NCBI GenBank assembly: GCA_963761475.1
Contig: CAVXGT010000019.1
Location: forward strand, 434,001-498,000
Origin: Ga0077555 sp963761475
GTDB lineage: Bacteria > Pseudomonadota > Alphaproteobacteria > Rhizobiales > Hyphomicrobiaceae
Direction: 5' to 3'
Length of the DNA stretch: 64,000 nt
Shown: one piece after another, positions 60,213 through 64,000 of the stretch
Layout: the number at the start of each line of letters is the position of its first letter
Position numbering within the stretch: position 1 is the first letter of the stretch
Notes under the pieces: generated by a model
Databases searched by the model: none
What the model saw: only the letters and a program-made list of their open reading frames with translations
Told to the model about the DNA's origin: nothing
Program-made: the position numbers and the translations under genes

Positions 60213-62291
60213 GGTGCGTGCTCCTCGACGATCAGGTTGCCATAGGCGTCAACGCGGGCTCGCTGGCCGGGGAGAATGCCGGTGGTGGTGTCGAGCTGGT
60301 CGATGATGGCGGGACCTTGCACGATGTGGCCGGCGAGCAGGTTCTCGCGCCGGTAGACGGGCGTCGGCGCGGGGGCATCGCCGGCAAGCGCCGCCCTGCG
60401 GCTCGCGGCTGGGGTCGGTGTGGCGCCGGCCGGCGCCTCTGCGATCTGCGGCAGAGAGACGTGATGCATCAGCCCGACGGCTTCGATGCGCAGGTTGACG
60501 ATCTCGACGGGGTGGGCCGGATCAGCGAACGTATAGAGCTCATGGTGACGGGCGTGGAAAGCGTCGATCAAGCGCCCTAGCGAAGCTGTCGTGATGTCGT
60601 GGTCGGCGAAAGGCACGGCGATCTCGACGCCCTGCTGGTGATAGCGCAGGTCGGCGGAGCGGCGGAAGCGGCGGCGGGAGACGGGTATGCCATCGCCTTG
60701 CAGGCGGGCGTCGGCGTCCGCCTGCAGCTCGGCATAGGCGCGCTTGATGGCGTCGAGGTCGTAGTCGGGCGCGCGCTGGAGTTCGGGTCAGGGCGAAGTC
60801 GTAGCGGAGGTCGGTGGCGAGCAGGCCCATGGCACAGAGGATGCCGGGGTAGCGGGGCACCAGCAGTTTCCGAGTGCCGAGCAGGCGCATCAGGCGTGCC
60901 CCGTGCACAGGGCCGGCGCCGCCGAAGGCTGCCAACGCGAAATCGCGGGGATCGAGACCGCGCTCCACGCTCATGACCTTGAGGGCGCCGACCATGTTGC
61001 TGTCGACGATCTCGATGACACCGCGAGCCGCCGCTTCGAGGCTCAAGCCGAGGGGACGGGCCACATGCTCGTCGATGGCGCGGGCGGCGGCCGCGGGATC
61101 GAGAGCGACCTCGCCGTCGAGCAGGTGGCCGGGAAGGCGGCCCAGCACCAGATTGGCGTCGGTGACGGTGGGTTGGCGGCCACCCTTGCCGTAGGCGGCA
61201 GGGCCAGGGGCGGCGCCCGCGCTCTCGGGGCCGACGCGCAGTACGCCCTGCTCGTTGACGGTGGCGATGGAGCCGCCGCCCGCGCCGATGGTGTGGATGT
61301 CGATCATGGCGAGTGCCAGCGGGAAGTCGCCGACGTGGCCGGTGGAGGCGACAGCCGGTTCGCCGTTGCGGATGAGCGCCACGTCGGCGCTGGTGCCACC
61401 CATGTCGATTGTGATGAGGTTTGTGAGACCAGCCTGCCGGCCGACGTGGGCCGCACCACGGGCGCCGGCTGCCGGGCCGGACAAGGCGAGATGGACTGGC
61501 TGCCGGGCTGCCTCGCCTGGCGGAAAGACGCCGCCGTTGGATTTCATGATGAAGAACGGGGCTGCAATCGCGCGTTCGGCGAGCCCGTCGGCGAGGCGGC
61601 CGATGTAGCGTCCGGCGATCGGCTGCACGCTGGCGTTCATGACGGTCGCGAGCGCGCGCTCGTATTCGCGAAAGAGCGGCAGGATCTCGGAGGAGACGGC
61701 GATCTCGACGGTGGGGAGGAGACGGCGGAGGATGTCTGCTGCGCGCCGTTCGTGCTCGGGATTGGCAAAGCTGTTGAGAAAGACGATGGCGAGGGCCTCG
61801 AGCTTGTCGCGGCGGACGGCTTCGGCAACGACGGCGAGACCCTCCTCGTCGAGCGGCGTCGTGATGCGGCCATCGACGCGAACGCGTTCGGTGATCTCGT
61901 AGATGTGACGGGGGGGGACGGGCCGCTTGGGTTTGACCCAGCCGTAGAGGTTGGCGGCGCGGGGGATATCGGCGCGCCCGATCTCAAGTACGTAGCGAAA
62001 GCCCTTGGTGGTGAGCATGCCGGTGCGGGCGCCCTTGCCCTCGAGGATGGCATTGGTTGCGACGGTGGACCCGTGCATTACGATACCGACGGCCTGCGGC
62101 GACAGGGCTGCCAGCGCCATCACCTTGTCGACGCCGCCGAAGAAACCTTGCGAGGGATCATGCGGCACGGAGCTTGATTTGGTGACCCAGTAGCCGCTGC
62201 CGTCGCGGGCGGAGAGGATGACGTCAGTGAAGGTGCCGCCGACATCGAGTGCCAGGGCATAGCCGGTTTGCGGCTCAGCGTTGTCGTTCAC
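60209..62291 (-). CDS. hyuA: Hydantoinase A/oxoprolinase-type subunit, frameshifted in this sequence
   Basis: A HyuA-family ATPase subunit of about 693 residues. It starts at GTG 62291, overlapping the SDR stop. ASKHA-type nucleotide motifs are clear: ALDVGGTFTDVILS, MHGSTVATNAILEGKGA, FIMKSNGGVFP, LSGPAAGARG, TIDMGGTSADVALI, GAGGGSIA and AAFGGAGPVHGARL. The frame breaks after RYDFALTR, where one extra base at about 60782-60783 separates it from LQRAPDYDLDAIKRAYAE. The last part (PVYRRENLLAGHIVQGPAII) is intact to the stop at 60209. The substrate of this HyuAB pair is not known. Confidence 0.87.
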
Positions 62292-63049
62292 GGTCCCCCC
62301 CTGACGGATATGGTCTGGCCGGATATGTAGCCGGCGAAGCCGGAGGCCAGGAACATGACGGTGTTGGCAATGTCCTCGGGCGTGCCGATGCGTTTCAATG
62401 CTATGGCCTGGACGATCTGCTGCTGGCGCTCGGGCGTGTAACTGTTCCACTGGCGGACATAGTCGGGGCTCGTTGGCATGAAGCCAGGAGCCACGGAATT
62501 GACGGTGATCGAAAACGCGCCGAGCTCGCTTGCCATTTGCCGGGTGAAGCCGATTTCGGCGGCCTTGGCGGTGGCGTAGGCCTGGATGCCGGTGAGGCTG
62601 ACGCCGAGGCCGGCGGGTGATGAGATGATGACGATGCGGCCGCTGCCGCGCGCTTTCATGGCCGGCGCGAAGGCGCGGACGAGCTTGAAGGCTGCGGTGA
62701 TGTTGGCGTCCATGATGGTCTGCCAGTCGTCGTCGGCGACCTCATCGATGGGCTTTGGCGAGCGGCCGCGAACGCCGCCGGCTGCGTGGACGAGCACATC
62801 GAGGGGACCGGCGACGGCATCGGCAAGGTGCTTGACGGCCGCGGTGTCGCCGAGGTCTGTGACGTGCGCGTGGACGCTACCTGTGGCGGCTGGCTTGAGG
62901 TCGCTGCGGAGGACGTCCAGGTCGTCGGCCAGAATGTCTGCAAGATGCAACTCGGCGCCGCGTTCGGCAAAGCCCCGCGCGATGGCGCGGCCAATGCCGC
63001 GGACTGCGCCCGTGACCAAGACGCGCTTGGCCGTGAAATCGATTTGCAT
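62288..63049 (-). CDS. Short-chain dehydrogenase/reductase (SDR), first gene of the hyuAB unit
   Basis: A 253-residue classical SDR: cofactor loop TGAVRGIGRAIA, HAAGG in place of NNAG, catalytic serine in IISSPAG, active site YATAK, and the C-terminal GYISGQTISVRGG. The TGA stop overlaps the GTG start of hyuA, so the SDR and hydantoinase subunits are translationally coupled and likely act in one pathway. It is divergent from another SDR gene 200 bp away. Confidence 0.92.
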   Translation of the reverse strand: MQIDFTAKRVLVTGAVRGIGRAIARGFAERGAELHLADILADDLDVLRSDLKPAATGSVHAHVTDLGDTAAVKHLADAVAGPLDVLVHAAGGVRGRSPKPIDEVADDDWQTIMDANITAAFKLVRAFAPAMKARGSGRIVIISSPAGLGVSLTGIQAYATAKAAEIGFTRQMASELGAFSITVNSVAPGFMPTSPDYVRQWNSYTPERQQQIVQAIALKRIGTPEDIANTVMFLASGFAGYISGQTISVRGGP

Positions 63050-63250
63050 GGCGTCCCGTCTCCTCGGCTGCAGTCGTTGCCAGTCGTGCCCGGCCTGGCC
63101 CTGTTGCGCGTGCGCCATCTTGCCGGTCAGCCGGGCGATCGTCCATCGGTTCGGATGGTCTCCGCGTCGATAGCGATTGACCTTGGGCCTCTGCGGCGAC
63201 GATGATCAGGGTGCAGGGATTACCGACCTTTCCAGGCAGGGAGTTTGTGG

Positions 63251-64000
63251 ATGCCGCAATCGGAGCGCAGAGTGGCCATCGTGACCGGCGGGGCACGCGG
63301 GATCGGGCGGGGCTGCGCGCATGCGATTGCGGGCCATGGTGTCGATATCGTGCTGGTCGATCTGCTCGAGGACAAGCTGCCGGAGACGCGGCGCGAGATC
63401 GAGGCGATGGGTGTTGCCTGCGAGACATTTGTTGCCGATGTCGCCGATCACGGCCGCGCCAAGGAGATCGCGGCGGCGGTTCTCGCCCGCTTCGGGCGCA
63501 TCGATATTCTGGTCAACAATGCGGGCAAGGCCCAGCCCAAGGGAATCCTCGAGGTCAGCGAGGCAGAGTGGGACCGCACCATCGCCATCAATCTGAAGAG
63601 CTGCTTCAACTATGTGCAGGCGGTGGCGCCGGCCATGCTCGAGCGCGAGTATGGGCGGATTGTTTCGATGTCTTCGGTCAATGCCCACTCGGGCGGCGTG
63701 ACGGCGGCGGTAAGCAAGTTCGCCTATGCTTCGGCCAAGGCCGGTATCATTGGCATGACGCGGGCACTGTCGAAGGAGCTCGGTCCGCATATCTGCGTCA
63801 ATTGCGTGTGTCCGGGGCTGATCAAGACCGAAGTCGTGGGCAACGTCATCATCCGCGAGCGCGAAAGCGAGCTGATCAAGGGCGTAGCGCTCAAGCGGAC
63901 GGGGACGCCGGTGGACGTCGGCAATCTCGTTGCCTTTCTGGCGACCACGGAGCCGTGCTTCATCACGGGGCAGGACTTCATCATCGACGGCATGCAGTTC
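63251..64000 (+). CDS. Short-chain dehydrogenase/reductase (SDR), cut by the window end
   Basis: The first 250 codons of a classical SDR that runs past the window. ATG at 63251 has CAGGGAG upstream. Motifs: IVTGGARGIGRGCAHA cofactor loop, VNNAGKAQP, VSMSSVNAHSG with the catalytic serine, YASAK active site, NCVCPGLIKT, and the late FITGQDFIIDGMQF close to the usual C-terminus. Only a few residues should be missing. It is divergent from the SDR-hyuA-hyuB unit and probably belongs to the same catabolic region. Confidence 0.92.
   Translation, partial: MPQSERRVAIVTGGARGIGRGCAHAIAGHGVDIVLVDLLEDKLPETRREIEAMGVACETFVADVADHGRAKEIAAAVLARFGRIDILVNNAGKAQPKGILEVSEAEWDRTIAINLKSCFNYVQAVAPAMLEREYGRIVSMSSVNAHSGGVTAAVSKFAYASAKAGIIGMTRALSKELGPHICVNCVCPGLIKTEVVGNVIIRERESELIKGVALKRTGTPVDVGNLVAFLATTEPCFITGQDFIIDGMQF

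Noticed and set aside
60903..62177. A 424-residue plus-strand open frame opposite hyuA
   Set aside because: Antisense of hyuA; glycine/alanine/aspartate-rich without family features.
1..64000. tRNA, rRNA, insertion sequences, CRISPR repeats and phage genes
   Set aside because: I scanned intergenic regions for cloverleaf-like segments, terminal inverted repeats with transposase genes and regularly spaced repeats and saw none; a covariance or HMM search would be more sensitive.

Overview
The window is about 64 kb of high-GC DNA from an alphaproteobacterium, most likely of the order Hyphomicrobiales (Rhizobiales). The assignment rests on the Caulobacter/Rhizobium-type order flp-cpaABCDEF-tadBC, the ispH-thrB-rnhA trio, an HWE-family histidine kinase paired with a single-domain receiver, and the CnoX/LON-domain/Trm112 trio. 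I saw no tRNA, rRNA, insertion sequence, phage gene or CRISPR array, so this reads as ordinary chromosome rich in catabolic genes.

Layout: 1-5.3 kb holds two paralogous dipeptide-type binding proteins and two permeases without ATPases. 5.5-9 kb holds a lipoprotein, ispH, thrB and rnhA. 9.1-18.8 kb is a tight-adherence (Flp) pilus locus with two pilins, closed by a strong terminator. 18.9-24.4 kb is a minus-strand set of hydrolases, a DUF2059 protein and two tandem luciferase-like monooxygenases. 24.7-27.3 kb holds a prolyl-tRNA editing protein, CnoX, a LON-domain protein and a Trm112 protein. 27.4-33.7 kb holds small-molecule genes (hydrolase, SDR, methyltransferase, nitronate monooxygenase, MFS exporter, luciferase-like oxidoreductase). 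33.8-37.3 kb holds two unrecognised genes, one a roughly 900-residue membrane/coiled-coil protein.

37.8-45.9 kb is a sulfur-oxidation island: soeABC (cytoplasmic sulfite dehydrogenase) reads left and soxA-soxX-soxB reads right from one 200-bp divergent promoter region. SoxYZ and SoxCD are not in the window. SoxAX and SoxB could couple and hydrolyse thiosulfate on a SoxYZ carrier encoded elsewhere, and SoeABC could oxidise the sulfite and pass electrons to quinone. 45.9-53.7 kb holds a metallophosphoesterase, a sensor kinase and receiver, a reduced kinase-like protein, an isolated ruvB, a three-repeat exported protein and a LutA-like protein. 53.8-58.4 kb holds a quinone oxidoreductase, a lipoprotein, two DedA proteins and a cytochrome P450. 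58.4-64 kb holds a coupled SDR-hyuA-hyuB unit and a divergent SDR cut by the window end.

A property of the whole sequence: seven otherwise normal genes (cpaD, both tandem luciferase-like genes, soeA, soeB, hyuA, hyuB) are broken by apparent single-base insertions, and none by a deletion. That pattern fits insertion errors in the assembly better than gene decay, so I describe these genes as single genes spanning the frameshift. No dedicated transcription regulator was found; the two-component proteins are the only regulators seen.
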